This document shows positions 53,763 to 62,577 of a stretch of DNA of 64,000 nt, piece by piece. The DNA is from Paenibacillus agaridevorans (lineage in GTDB: Bacteria; Bacillota; Bacilli; Paenibacillales; Paenibacillaceae). The notes below the pieces were generated by a model. The model saw nothing but the letters and a program-made list of their open reading frames with translations. It was not told where the DNA came from and did not search any database. The position numbers and the translations under genes were made by a program. How positions within the stretch are numbered: position 1 is the first letter of the stretch; each line of letters starts with the position of its first letter. Location of the stretch: NCBI RefSeq assembly GCF_003112455.1, contig NZ_BDQX01000458.1:142090-206089 (forward strand), given 5' to 3'.

Positions 53763-53960
53763 TCAGCTCGATCTGGAAAATTCGCGGCTTTTGGATTGCG
53801 ACAGCCTCTCCGATTGCACTTGGACGATAATTTCATCAAGAGTCTGGCTTAACACCAGCACGTCTTGATGAAGAAGGTCCTGTTCGATCAGCGCCGTCTC
53901 CACCATCTCTCCGCGAAGCCTCTCCAGCTCCAATAACAGCTTGTCCATGACGTTGTCCAC
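53763..53960 (-). CDS. Spo0E-like aspartyl-phosphate phosphatase
   Basis: A 65-residue (or 61) two-helix protein. The helix [17 protein letters not shown] is followed by [16 protein letters not shown], matching the SQxLDxxI signature of the Spo0E family, which dephosphorylates Spo0A and restrains sporulation. The usual signature is SQELD; here the third residue is Thr. The start may be GTG 53960 or ATG 53948. It lies between punA and pdp on the same strand and may be cotranscribed with pdp. No such gene is at this place in B. subtilis. Confidence 0.78.
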   Translation of the reverse strand: MDNVMDKLLLELERLRGEMVETALIEQDLLHQDVLVLSQTLDEIIVQVQSERLSQSKSREFSRSS

Positions 53961-54058
53961 TCCATCTTTCTGTAATCATGGACATTATACGACGAGCGCA
54001 ACGAAAAACACTGTCATAATGAGTCGAGCGAATTATTACAATTATGTTACAATCCCGC

Positions 54059-54886
54059 TTACATTTTCGAAATCAACGATGTCACAAGTCCCAGGAACCG
54101 GGACTTGACTCGTTCCGCCGTCTCCATCACTTCCTCGTGGGACAGCGGCTGGTCCAGAATTCCGGACGCCATATTCGTAATGCAGGAAATACCGACCACT
54201 TCAATGCCGGAATGGCGAGCCGCAATCACTTCGGCGACCGTCGACATTCCGACGGCATCCGCGCCAAGCGTGCGAAGCATCCGGATCTCGGCCGGCGTCT
54301 CGTACGATGGACCCAGCAGTCCGGCATAGACACCTTCTTTCAGCGCAAAGCCCTGCATGGAAGCAATCTCCTTCGCAACTTCACGCAGCCGTTTGCTGTA
54401 TGCTTCCGACATGTCTGGAAAGCGCACGCCGAGCGAATCGTCATTAGGTCCGATAAGCGGATTGCGACCCGTCAGGTTAATATGGTCGGAGATCAGCATC
54501 AGGTTGCCCGAAGCGAAGTCCAGATTAATGCCTCCGGCCGCATTCGTTACAAGCAAAGCGCGGACCCCCAGCGCCTTCATTACGCGTACCGGAAAAGCCG
54601 TAAGTTCCGGGCCGTAACCCTCGTACATATGGAAGCGGCCGCGCATCAATACGACGATTCTGCCAGACAAACGGCCGATCAACAGCTCGCCGGCATGTCC
54701 CTCCACGGTCGAGATCGGAAAGTGGGGAATGTCGTGGTACGGGTTGACGACCGGCTCCTCCAAATGGTCGCCCAGCACGCCAAGACCGGAGCCCATAATA
54801 AGCCCGATCTCCGGCGACAACGCCGTCTTCTCCCGGATAAAAGCTGCAGCTTCCGCAATATGTGCGTTCATTTGTTGATTCAACAT
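54059..54886 (-). CDS. punA: Purine-nucleoside phosphorylase
   Basis: A 275-residue trimeric-type phosphorylase acting on guanosine and inosine. Blocks: IMGSGLG near residue 30, HFPISTVEGHAGELLIG near 58, FHMYEGYG near 85, LLVTNAAGGIN near 110 and GPSYETPAEIRMLRTLGADAVGMSTVAEVIAARH near 190. AAGGGG precedes ATG 54886. It follows deoB by 77 bp; deoB uses the ribose-1-phosphate it releases. Confidence 0.96.
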   Translation of the reverse strand: MLNQQMNAHIAEAAAFIREKTALSPEIGLIMGSGLGVLGDHLEEPVVNPYHDIPHFPISTVEGHAGELLIGRLSGRIVVLMRGRFHMYEGYGPELTAFPVRVMKALGVRALLVTNAAGGINLDFASGNLMLISDHINLTGRNPLIGPNDDSLGVRFPDMSEAYSKRLREVAKEIASMQGFALKEGVYAGLLGPSYETPAEIRMLRTLGADAVGMSTVAEVIAARHSGIEVVGISCITNMASGILDQPLSHEEVMETAERVKSRFLGLVTSLISKM

Positions 54887-54963
54887 GTTTACTTCCCCTT
54901 CCAGTTCATAGTTGTCTCGTATAAAGAAGCCGGACGGCTGTTTGCATTCCGCCTTCCAGCAGC

Positions 54964-56160
54964 TTATTCAGCGGCGGTTTCGGTCACTAGCTCGGACAAA
55001 AAGCTGCGCCCGCTCGGCGGAGCTATAACACCAAAATTATCTGCGATTGTCGCACCAAGGTCTGCAAAGGTCGTCCGTACCGGCATGGCGCCGGGCACGC
55101 GGAACGCCGGACTGTAAGCCAGTATCGGCACATACTCGCGCGTATGATCCGTGCCGAGATGAGTGGGATCATTCCCGTGATCAGCCGTAATGACGAGCAA
55201 GTCTCTTGGCCCGATCTTGCTCTTTAGCTCAGGCAGCGCAGCGTCAAATTCCTCCAGCGCGGCCGCATACCCTTGAGGATCCCGCCGGTGCCCGAACAAC
55301 GAATCGAAATCAACGAGATTCGTGAACAGCAGACCGCTAAAGGACTCGCCCATCGCGTCGATCGTTCGCCTGATGCCGTCCGCATTGCTCTTCGTCGGCT
55401 GAGAGGACGTTATGCCTTCACCGTCGAAAATATCGTTGATCTTTCCGATAGACCGCACCTCGAATCCACCGTCCTTGAGCGCGTTCAGTACGGTTGGCTG
55501 AGGCGGCTTCACCGCATAGTCATGGCGGTTCGGCGTCCGCCTGAACTCGCCTGGCTGTCCCACGTAAGGTCTTGCAATCACTCGCCCGACTGTGAACCGC
55601 TCGTCCATCGTCAGCTCCCTGGCGATCTCGCAAGCCCGGTACAGCTCCTCCAGAGGGATAACTTCCTCATGCGCGGCGATTTGGAATACGCTGTCTGCCG
55701 ATGTATAGACGATCCATGCGCCCGTCTCCATCTGCTCCTCCCCCAGCTCGTCCAGTATCTCGGTCCCGCTTGCGGATTTGTTCCCGATGACCTTCCGTCC
55801 CGTTCGCTCCTCAAACGGACCGATAAGTTCGGGAGGGAAACCGTCAGGGAATGTTTGGAAAGGCACGGTCAGTCTCAGCCCCATGAGCTCCCAATGTCCG
55901 GTCATCGTGTCCTTGCCGACGGATACCTCCGCCATCTTGCCGTAATAAGCCTCGGCTGGCTTGCCGGCTGGCGACCAATCCGCGATAGGCGCAATTCGGT
56001 CGAGCCCCATAGCCCTTAAATTCGGCAATGAAATGCCCGGCACGACGCTTGCGATATGACCGAGCGTATGGGAACCGGCATCGCCGAACAGTTCGGCATC
56101 CGGCAGCTCGCCGATCCCTACGCTGTCCAGGACAACAACGGCAATTCGATCAAATTTCAT
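54964..56160 (-). CDS. deoB: Phosphopentomutase
   Basis: A 398-residue metal-dependent enzyme of the alkaline phosphatase superfamily that interconverts (deoxy)ribose-1- and -5-phosphate. The N-terminal metal site [14 protein letters not shown] is near residue 10, [12 protein letters not shown] near 85, [14 protein letters not shown] near 280 and [19 protein letters not shown] near 325. The context (punA, pdp) is nucleoside salvage. It starts 23 bp after xerD ends, as in B. subtilis (ripX-drm). Confidence 0.96.
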   Translation of the reverse strand: MKFDRIAVVVLDSVGIGELPDAELFGDAGSHTLGHIASVVPGISLPNLRAMGLDRIAPIADWSPAGKPAEAYYGKMAEVSVGKDTMTGHWELMGLRLTVPFQTFPDGFPPELIGPFEERTGRKVIGNKSASGTEILDELGEEQMETGAWIVYTSADSVFQIAAHEEVIPLEELYRACEIARELTMDERFTVGRVIARPYVGQPGEFRRTPNRHDYAVKPPQPTVLNALKDGGFEVRSIGKINDIFDGEGITSSQPTKSNADGIRRTIDAMGESFSGLLFTNLVDFDSLFGHRRDPQGYAAALEEFDAALPELKSKIGPRDLLVITADHGNDPTHLGTDHTREYVPILAYSPAFRVPGAMPVRTTFADLGATIADNFGVIAPPSGRSFLSELVTETAAE

Positions 56161-56183
56161 AGCTTATGTCCACCCTCTCTATG

Positions 56184-57077
56184 TCAGGCTCTTGGATGCG
56201 CTCCCTGATAAACATCCTTAAGCCTGTTCTTGGCGCTTTGCGAATATTTTAAAGTCGTGGCGATATCGGCATGTCCCAGCAGCTCCTGCACGGTCCTGAC
56301 GTCCGCGCCGCCCTCCAGTAGATGGGACGCGACGGAATGCCTTAACGTATGGGGCGTAATCTGCTCCTCGATTTGTGCTTCCTTGCCGTATTTTTTGACC
56401 ATCTTCCAGAAGCCTTGTCTCGTCATTCTCGTCCCCAGATGATTCAAAAACAAGGCAGTGCCGTCGTCCCGCCCGGTCAACAGCGCATCCCGTCCTCCTT
56501 CGGCGAGATAGCTCCTAATGGCTGCGTCGGCATGACTGCCATATGGAATGACGCGCTCCTTCAAGCCGCTCCCCGTACACTGAATGTACCCCAGTTGCAG
56601 ATGGACATGCTCGATGTTAAGCGCCACCATCTCCGACACCCGGATACCTGTCGCATACAGAAGCTCTAACATAGCCTTATCGCGTTTGCCGGAGGCATTG
56701 TCCGTCTTGGGCGAATCCAATAAAGCAGTCGTTACATCAACAGACAGCACTTGGGGAGCCCGTTTCTCCAGCTTGGGAGACTCCAGATACAGCGACGGAT
56801 CCCGCAGGATTTTGCCGTTTAGCAGCAAGTGATGAAAAAAAGCACGCACGGCAACAACGCGGCGAGAGATCGTAGCCGCCTTCAATCCCTTTTCTTTCAA
56901 CCGGTGCATATACGAAGCCAGGTGCTGACGCTGCACCGATTCCCAGGCGCCAATGCCATTTTCCTCGCAGTAAAGATAACAAGAATGGAGATCCCGTTCG
57001 TAAGAGGCTACGGAGTTCTTGGACAATCCGCGTTCATCCTGCAAATAACGTATGTAATGTTCCAATTGAGCTTTCAA
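56184..57077 (-). CDS. xerD: Site-specific tyrosine recombinase XerD
   Basis: A 297-residue recombinase that resolves chromosome dimers at dif together with XerC. Catalytic residues seen: R146 (ATGIRVSE), H243 and R246 (HTLRHSVASHLLEGGADV), H269 (LLGHADIATT) and the nucleophile Y278. The ending NRLKDVYQGAHPRA is typical. Odd point: the beta-hairpin lysine of the usual GKGxKER motif is replaced, reading TGSGLKER (S170). The downstream K173 is kept. Position between yqzK and deoB supports XerD over a mobile integrase. Confidence 0.93.
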   Translation of the reverse strand: MKAQLEHYIRYLQDERGLSKNSVASYERDLHSCYLYCEENGIGAWESVQRQHLASYMHRLKEKGLKAATISRRVVAVRAFFHHLLLNGKILRDPSLYLESPKLEKRAPQVLSVDVTTALLDSPKTDNASGKRDKAMLELLYATGIRVSEMVALNIEHVHLQLGYIQCTGSGLKERVIPYGSHADAAIRSYLAEGGRDALLTGRDDGTALFLNHLGTRMTRQGFWKMVKKYGKEAQIEEQITPHTLRHSVASHLLEGGADVRTVQELLGHADIATTLKYSQSAKNRLKDVYQGAHPRA

Positions 57078-57181
57078 GTCGTGACTTCCTTTCGCGCTTA
57101 CAGCTTCGTGCTGGCAACATTATGCTGCTATGACCTTCATGACATTCCACATCCGTCCTGCTTTTTCCTTCTTTTCGCTTC

Positions 57182-57415
57182 TTATTCGCCATACCAGTAG
57201 AACCAGCGAAGACGGTTGGCGGAATTGCCGTGCTCCGGCGAAGAGGGAACCTGCTGCAGCACCTTAAGGGCGTCACCTCTGGGTTTTTGGTAAGGATGCA
57301 AGGGCGAGACGACATCCAGCAGCCAGCGGTATCCGCCAGAAACGATCACAAGCAGCACTGCGAACAGGACGACAAAGAGCATCCGGCTAAACCAGCTTTT
57401 AAACGAAATTACCAC
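57182..57415 (-). CDS. yqzK: YqzK-like DUF4227 protein
   Basis: A 77-residue protein with one N-terminal span (about 11-29, MLFVVLFAVLLVIVSGGY) and a polar tail containing HPYQKPRGDALKVLQ. It starts at GTG 57415 after AAGGAGG. The position between fur/ald and xerD is that of yqzK in B. subtilis, and the size fits. Its role is unknown to me. Confidence 0.78.
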   Translation of the reverse strand: MVISFKSWFSRMLFVVLFAVLLVIVSGGYRWLLDVVSPLHPYQKPRGDALKVLQQVPSSPEHGNSANRLRWFYWYGE

Positions 57416-57542
57416 AGGATCGACCTCCTTCGTACGAACGCCCCCATACGCGCAGTTCCGGCGTCAGCCTGGCTCTATTTTTGCAGGGGCTGTTCGTACC
57501 ACCTTATGAGGAGGCTTATCCGATTATGCCGATCTCTTAAAG

Positions 57543-57723
57543 TGCGAGTTCAAAAAGTTCGGTTTTCAGCACCGAGAAGATGGAATGCAAGTAGAAACTG
57601 AGGAGCGGAGCGTAGTGGTAGCTACGTGAGCACCGGAAGGTTCGCTTGCGTTTCATATTCGATGTCGAGTACGCTTCTTGGCATACTTCGTGATGGGAAG
57701 CGGACTTTTTGAACAACCTCTTA
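57543..57723 (-). repeat. Dispersed palindromic repeat, copy E (inverted)
   Basis: Read on the minus strand it starts TAAGAGGTTGTTCAAAAAGT and ends CGAACTTTTTGAAC, with a middle closely like copy A (for example CGTAGC...ACTACGCTCCGCT). The left end includes the TAA stop codon of ald. It fills most of the 305-bp gap between yqzK and ald; the remaining 57416-57542 shows nothing else. Confidence 0.9.
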
Positions 57724-58860
57724 AGGATCGAGCCGGTCGTATGATATGCTGTCCAGCCACTTGTCGATCTCAGTATAAGGAATGCCCGTGGCGCTCGCTA
57801 CGGCTTCATTTAGCAGCTTCCCGGCATGGGTATTAACGCCTTTCTGCAGCGGCGCGCTTCGTCTGATGGCTTCCCAGCCGCTGTTCGCAAGCTCCAGAGC
57901 ATATGGCATCGTCACGTTCGTAAGGGCGAATGTAGAGGTTCTGGGAACCGCTCCGGGGATATTGGCAACGGCATAATGAATAACGCCGTGCTTAACGTAA
58001 ACAGGGTCGCTATGCGTGGTTGGACGGTCGACGGTAGCGATCGAGCCTCCCTGGTCTACGGCGACATCAACGATGACGGAACCTTTTTTCATGCGTTGAA
58101 CCATCTCCTCCGTCACCAGATGCGGCGCTTTGGCGCCTGGGATCAGCACGGCGCCGATGACGAGATCCGCATGACTGACAGCATCCGCAATATGGAGCGG
58201 ACTCGACATAAGCGTGCGGATTCGGCTTTCAAACACTTCATCCAGGTAGCGCATCCGTTCCGCGCTTCGTTCGATAATGATGACATTAGCTCCCAAACCC
58301 AGCGCCATCCGGGCCGCATTTGTGCCAACAATTCCACCGCCTATGACTACAACCTCCGCTGGCGGAACACCCGGCACGCCGCCGAGCAGCACCCCACGGC
58401 CTCCATAGAAGGATTCCAGGAATTGCGCGCCGACTTGCACCGCCATGCGCCCCGCTACTTCGCTCATCGGCACAAGCAGCGGCAGACTGCCGTTCGGCAA
58501 CTGGATCGTTTCATAAGCGATCGACGTAACTCCGCTATCGACAAGCGCCTTCGTCAGCTCCGGCGCCGCCGCCAGGTGCAGGTAAGTGAACAGCATCAGT
58601 CCCTCGCGGAAATACTTGAACTCTTCCTTCAGAGGTTCTTTTACCTTCATGACCATGTCCGCTGCCCAAACTTCTTGAGGCGAATCCATGATTAATGCGC
58701 CTTCTCGCACGTAATCCGCGTCCAGAAATCCGCTGCCCTCACCCGCATTTGTCTCGACGACGACTTCATGGCCGGCTGCCTTTAGCATCGTCACTCCTGC
58801 AGGGGTCAGCGCTACGCGGCCTTCGCTTTGTTTGATTTCCTTCGGCACACCGATCTTCAT
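57721..58860 (-). CDS. ald: Alanine dehydrogenase
   Basis: A 379-residue NAD enzyme converting alanine to pyruvate and ammonia. The N-terminus [20 protein letters not shown], the catalytic-site blocks with K75 and H96 positions ([17 protein letters not shown]) and the Rossmann loop [21 protein letters not shown] are present. AGGAGG before ATG 58860. In Bacillus it supports growth on alanine and normal sporulation. Its stop codon is the first codon of repeat copy E. Its presence between yqzK and fur differs from B. subtilis. Confidence 0.96.
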   Translation of the reverse strand: MKIGVPKEIKQSEGRVALTPAGVTMLKAAGHEVVVETNAGEGSGFLDADYVREGALIMDSPQEVWAADMVMKVKEPLKEEFKYFREGLMLFTYLHLAAAPELTKALVDSGVTSIAYETIQLPNGSLPLLVPMSEVAGRMAVQVGAQFLESFYGGRGVLLGGVPGVPPAEVVVIGGGIVGTNAARMALGLGANVIIIERSAERMRYLDEVFESRIRTLMSSPLHIADAVSHADLVIGAVLIPGAKAPHLVTEEMVQRMKKGSVIVDVAVDQGGSIATVDRPTTHSDPVYVKHGVIHYAVANIPGAVPRTSTFALTNVTMPYALELANSGWEAIRRSAPLQKGVNTHAGKLLNEAVASATGIPYTEIDKWLDSISYDRLDP

Positions 58861-58989
58861 CCCACATCGCCTCCTGTACATACTTCCTCAAGCGTACCTT
58901 ATCCAGCGCGGGCTTAAATTATGTAACTTTGCCAAGAATGACAGGTCAATTATGGAGAAATGGAGAAAACTTAATCTTTCTTACAATTG

Positions 58990-59047
58990 AAAAAAACCTC
59001 TATCTGGGCCATGGCTCATTTCACTTTGCGCGGCCGCGTCTAGAGGT
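58990..59047 (-). terminator. Terminator of fur
   Basis: Minus-strand ACCTCTA ... GGCC and GGCC ... TAGAGGT arms followed by TTTTTT. A NotI and an XbaI recognition sequence lie inside it by chance. The rest of 58861-59096 shows only ald upstream sequence. Confidence 0.75.
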
Positions 59048-59096
59048 GCACTTGAAAAAAGGCTCCTGCATCCATGGCTGGATGACGAAGCCTCCG

Positions 59097-59555
59097 TTAT
59101 TCATTCGGTTGGTCGTTCTTCTCCTGGCAGCGTCTGCAGACACCCTGGAAGTCAAGTCGATGGTCTGCAACGGCGAACCCGTATTCGCGCTCCAGCCGTT
59201 CTTCAAGAGGCAACAGCCAATCTTCCTTGATCTCTTCCATGCTTCCGCATTGTACGCAGATCAAATGATGATGGTGATGCTTGCTGTTGTCTGCCCTCAA
59301 GTCATATCGGGCTACGCCGTCGCCGAAGTTCAATTTCTCCACGACGTGCATTTCACTCAGCAACTCCAGCGTCCGGTATACGGTAGCCAGACCAATCTCC
59401 GGCGCCTTATCCTTTACGAGCATGAAAACATCCTCTGCGCTCAGATGATCTTCTTCGTTCTCCAGCAATACTCTTACTGTCGCTTCGCGCTGCGGGGTTA
59501 GCTTGTAGCCCTGCGATTGTAATTGCTGCTTTATAGTCTCGATCCGGGCTTCCAT
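59097..59555 (-). CDS. fur: Ferric uptake regulator family repressor
   Basis: A 152-residue Fur-family regulator. The winged-helix part has KLTPQREATVRVLLENEEDHLSAEDVF and GLATVYRTLELL. Metal-binding features are HHHHHLICVQCGSMEEI (histidine cluster plus CxxC) and a second CxxC near the end (VCRRCQ). ATG 59555 follows AGGGGGG. The neighbours spoIIM, yqzK and xerD are those of B. subtilis Fur, so iron control is more likely than peroxide or zinc control, though PerR and Zur share the motifs. Confidence 0.92.
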   Translation of the reverse strand: MEARIETIKQQLQSQGYKLTPQREATVRVLLENEEDHLSAEDVFMLVKDKAPEIGLATVYRTLELLSEMHVVEKLNFGDGVARYDLRADNSKHHHHHLICVQCGSMEEIKEDWLLPLEERLEREYGFAVADHRLDFQGVCRRCQEKNDQPNE

Positions 59556-59607
59556 GGTTTCCCCCCTGCCAACATGTCGCATCCAGTTTACGGAAACGTC
59601 AACTACA

Positions 59608-59637
59608 ATTATATGGGGAATACCGTCAGAAAGTCAA
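59608..59637 (-). promoter_or_regulatory. Sigma-A promoter of fur
   Basis: Minus-strand TTGACT (59632-59637), 18-nt spacer, TATAAT (59608-59613), about 50 bp upstream of the fur start and just after the spoIIM stop. Confidence 0.75.
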
Positions 59638-59648
59638 ACGTTTCTCTG

Positions 59649-60287
59649 TCAAATGATGCCGTTTGGTGGTGGCAGGTAAGCGGAAGCCCAGCCTATGATT
59701 ACGGGTGACAAATACGCCTCGAACAACGCGGAGCCGGCGAATAAAAATAACATGATCATAACGGTCGATGTAAGCATGCCAAGCTGGGGCAGAAGCTCAC
59801 CTTTCTGCTGCTGGAGCAGCAGCCTGTGCTTCACGACGTAGACGGCAAAGGTAATCGCCGCCGCACTGGCGATCATCATGGCTGGCACGGCAATGACATT
59901 TTGCGGCGCTACGGATAAAACAAAAAATACAATTCCTTTCCAGCCGTATTGCTGTACCAGAACGCCTCCCGTGAAACCAATCAGCGTTCCCTTGAGGAAA
60001 TTAAGCGCCAAGATGCCCGGAACACCGATAACGACGATGCCCAAAATCCAGATCAGCATGACCCACTTGAAGTGAAACCAGAATCGGTCCCAGAACAGCG
60101 TTTCGGCGCTTGCATGCGCCGTTCCGTCCACCGATAGCACATAGCGGTTGATCTCTCCTGCCAGCTCTTGCTGCTGCTCCAGCGTCAAAGCCCCGACAAT
60201 CAAAGCGCCGAATACGGCGCCGACTACAAATAACACCGCTACGAAAATATATAAGTTCGTCCTGTATTTCAAGGCCGCGCACCCCAT
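59649..60287 (-). CDS. spoIIM: Stage II sporulation protein M
   Basis: A 212-residue membrane protein with about five spans. SpoIIM anchors the SpoIID-SpoIIP peptidoglycan-degrading complex that drives engulfment. The blocks FKWVMLIWILGIVVIGVPGILALNFLKGTLIGFTGG and APQNVIAVPAMM are characteristic. The start is either ATG 60287 or a TTG six codons later; neither has an ideal site. It is next to fur, as in B. subtilis. Expected in the mother cell under sigma-E. Confidence 0.94.
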   Translation of the reverse strand: MGCAALKYRTNLYIFVAVLFVVGAVFGALIVGALTLEQQQELAGEINRYVLSVDGTAHASAETLFWDRFWFHFKWVMLIWILGIVVIGVPGILALNFLKGTLIGFTGGVLVQQYGWKGIVFFVLSVAPQNVIAVPAMMIASAAAITFAVYVVKHRLLLQQQKGELLPQLGMLTSTVMIMLFLFAGSALFEAYLSPVIIGWASAYLPPPNGII

Positions 60288-60302
60288 TCTCCATAGGAAA
60301 GA

Positions 60303-60331
60303 ATAAACCCTTCCGACTTCGAAAGGGTTGT
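60303..60331 (-). terminator. Possible terminator of nudF
   Basis: Minus-strand AACCCTT and AAGGGTT arms around a 10-nt loop followed by TATTCTTT; the T run is weak. Confidence 0.5.
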
Positions 60332-60420
60332 CTCTTTATTCTTATGAAAGCATTGGACAGCTTATGCCGGGCAATAGAACGAACCGTCATCATGCTGACG
60401 ATGGACATCCTCCATGGAAT

Positions 60421-61020
60421 CTAAATAGTGCCAGTCTGCAAATACAGCTTCCAGGCATAGACAGCAAGAATCGTCTTGGCATCGCTGATGCGTCCTTCCG
60501 AGATGTAGCGCTCAGCCTGCTCCAACGTAATCGCCTCGACAAACAAATCTTCATCCTCGTCGGGGTTCTGCTCGCCTCTCTCAAGCTCATCTGCGAAGTA
60601 TAGATAAAGTTTCTCGTCAGCAAAGCCCGGCGACGTATAAAAGGACGAGATGAGCTTAAGGCCCTTTGGCCGATAGCCCGTCTCTTCTTCCAGTTCTCTT
60701 GCGGCCGCCAGTGCGGGATCCTCGTCGCCGTCCAGCTTGCCTGCCGGAATTTCCACTTGAAAGATATCCATCGGCTTGCGATATTGCTCCACGACAAGAA
60801 GCTTGCCGTCCAGCAGCGCCATGACAGCCGAAGCTCCGGGATGCCTTACGATTTCCCTCGTTGCAGTACGTCCGCCTGGCAGAGCCACCGTATCCACTTG
60901 CAGCGAAATAATACGTCCATCGAATATTTGCTCCGAGCTAACCGTTTCCTCGCGCCAAAGTTCCGGACGCTCCTGCTCTTGCTTCTGCATCTCCTGCTTC
61001 TGAGAAAGCTTGTCGCTCAT
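60421..61020 (-). CDS. nudF: ADP-ribose pyrophosphatase (Nudix)
   Basis: A 199-residue Nudix hydrolase splitting ADP-ribose to AMP and ribose-5-phosphate. The Nudix box GKLDGDEDPALAAARELEEETGY is split here as GKLDGDEDPALAAARE plus LEEETGY near residues 95-117, with the catalytic REL-EE intact; IPAGK before it and SFYTSPGFADE after it mark the ADP-ribose subfamily. ATG 61020 follows GGGGGAGG. It lies next to spoIIM as in B. subtilis (yqkG). Confidence 0.93.
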   Translation of the reverse strand: MSDKLSQKQEMQKQEQERPELWREETVSSEQIFDGRIISLQVDTVALPGGRTATREIVRHPGASAVMALLDGKLLVVEQYRKPMDIFQVEIPAGKLDGDEDPALAAARELEEETGYRPKGLKLISSFYTSPGFADEKLYLYFADELERGEQNPDEDEDLFVEAITLEQAERYISEGRISDAKTILAVYAWKLYLQTGTI

Positions 61021-61144
61021 CTGTGCCTCCCCCTTCATAAGGTGATAAATAACCGATGTAATAAGACATAACTTGTCCACTCCCGTCATATCCATCTTCT
61101 AGAGGCAGTATAGTGCAATCAACCATGAACGGGAGTGGATTGGG

Positions 61145-61375
61145 ATGAAACAATACGTAAACGTCTATCATCTGCGAGTCATAGGCAAAGGCTGGGAAGT
61201 CCGGCGCGAATTGAATCGTTTGGCTGCCTCAGCAGTTGGAGAAGGATTGTTGTCCGATTATACAAGGTCGCTCCCGCCAATCCGCGCAACGCTTGGATCT
61301 TCGAATCCGGCCTTATCCGACTCCGACCTTGTTTGGCTTACGATTGGCGAGCCGTGCGAAGGGAAGCCTTCTTGA
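61145..61375 (+). CDS. Small hypothetical protein
   Basis: A 76-residue ORF beginning MKQYVNVYHLRVIGKGWEV with GGGAGTGG a few nucleotides upstream. The first 30 residues are basic and look ordered (alternating hydrophobic positions), the rest less so. It diverges from nudF and its last 38 bp overlap the convergent M20 peptidase gene. No family is recognised. A shadow of the peptidase strand is not likely for most of its length, because the first 190 bp lie outside that gene. Confidence 0.5.
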   Translation: MKQYVNVYHLRVIGKGWEVRRELNRLAASAVGEGLLSDYTRSLPPIRATLGSSNPALSDSDLVWLTIGEPCEGKPS

Positions 61376-62483
61376 TCAGCTCCACGACAAGCTCCGTCAC
61401 CTTTAGCAGATCATCCGTTTTGATTTGCTCTTTTGTCGTATGGATATGCTCATAACCAACCGCCAGATTAACGGTCGGGATCCCCATGCCGTTAAAAATA
61501 TTCGCGTCGCTGCCCCCGCCGGAATAGAATGTACGGGGAACGGCGCCGATTGCTTTTATCGCTTCCTTGGCCAGCTCTACAACATCGTCCCCATCGTCGT
61601 ACTGGTAGGCGGGATAGATAACGTCGCTTTCGAACTCGCCTCGACCGCCGAACTCCTGAGCAGCCCACAAAACGGCTTCCTTCATCTTCTCCAGCTGAGC
61701 GTCCAGCTTGTGCTGCACGATGCTCCGAGCCTCCGCGTAGAGCGTAACGAAATCGCAAACGATGTTCGTTGCCCCGCCGCCTTCGAACTTGCCGATATTC
61801 GCCGTCGTCTCCGTGTCAATCCGTCCCAGCGGCATGCGAGAGATAGCTTTGCCGGCGATCTGGATCGCGCTGATGCCATCCTCCGGATTAACGCCCGCAT
61901 GCGCAGATTTGCCATATAACTTGATCGTCACTTTCGCTTGCGTAGGAGCTGCAACGGCAATGTCGCCGATCGCGCCATTGGAGTCCAGTGCATATCCGAA
62001 TTCCGCTTCCATCTTGCTGGCATCCAGAGATCTTGCTCCCAGCAATCCCGATTCTTCGCCAACGGTAATGACGAATTGCACTCGGCCGTGAGGGATATTA
62101 TTTTCTTTGAGCACGCGAATAGCTTCGAACATAGCAGAGATCCCCGCTTTGTCATCCGCGCCCAGAATCGTCGTGCCGTCACTGCGAATATAGCCGTCGG
62201 CGTCCAGTTGCGGCTTGATTCCGTTGCCCGGCGTTACCGTATCCATATGACACGTGAAGAACAGGACTGGAGCGCCTTCGCAGCCTTTAGTCGCTTCCAG
62301 CATGGCGAAAAGATTTCCCGCGCCATGTCCCGTCTTAGCGGCTGCGTCATCCTCCGACAGCGACAAACCCAAAGCCGTAAATTCCTGCTTCAATACTTTG
62401 CTGATCTCGCCTTCATGACCTGTCTCGCTGTCTACCTGGACTAGCTCCATAAACTGGTTAACCAGACGATCCTTTTTTATCAT
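61338..62483 (-). CDS. M20 metallopeptidase (PepT-like)
   Basis: A 381-residue zinc peptidase. Metal-binding and catalytic parts: FFTCHMDTV (His and Asp), TTILGADDKAGISAM (bridging Asp), TVGEESGLLGAR (catalytic Glu pair), GYALDSNG (Asp) and EHIHTTKEQ (His). It resembles tripeptidase T-like YqjE of B. subtilis. GGAGG 6 nt before ATG 62483 sets the start, excluding 51 upstream codons. Substrate specificity cannot be read from sequence. Confidence 0.9.
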   Translation of the reverse strand: MIKKDRLVNQFMELVQVDSETGHEGEISKVLKQEFTALGLSLSEDDAAAKTGHGAGNLFAMLEATKGCEGAPVLFFTCHMDTVTPGNGIKPQLDADGYIRSDGTTILGADDKAGISAMFEAIRVLKENNIPHGRVQFVITVGEESGLLGARSLDASKMEAEFGYALDSNGAIGDIAVAAPTQAKVTIKLYGKSAHAGVNPEDGISAIQIAGKAISRMPLGRIDTETTANIGKFEGGGATNIVCDFVTLYAEARSIVQHKLDAQLEKMKEAVLWAAQEFGGRGEFESDVIYPAYQYDDGDDVVELAKEAIKAIGAVPRTFYSGGGSDANIFNGMGIPTVNLAVGYEHIHTTKEQIKTDDLLKVTELVVELIKKASLRTARQS

Positions 62484-62577
62484 GCTGTTTCCTCCGTCCC
62501 GAATTTCGTTTACAATAGTTTTGATAGGTTGGTCCTTGCAGCTCATATAGCGATAAGAAAGGAGCGTCGTTTTCCAC

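Noticed and set aside
54044-55117. 357-residue plus-strand ORF spanning punA and deoB
   Set aside because: Runs antisense through two intact genes and their gap; composition is His/Arg-rich, as expected for a mirror frame.
56184-57077. Prophage or integron integrase
   Set aside because: Length, C-terminal sequence and position before deoB fit housekeeping XerD; no phage genes or attachment sites are near.
59030-59044. Adjacent NotI (GCGGCCGC) and XbaI (TCTAGA) sites, suggestive of vector sequence
   Set aside because: Both lie in the natural fur terminator, and the flanks are continuous chromosome with the expected synteny.
59600-59640. PerR box at the fur promoter
   Set aside because: TATAAT with the following bases matches only one half of the inverted repeat; too many differences in the other half.
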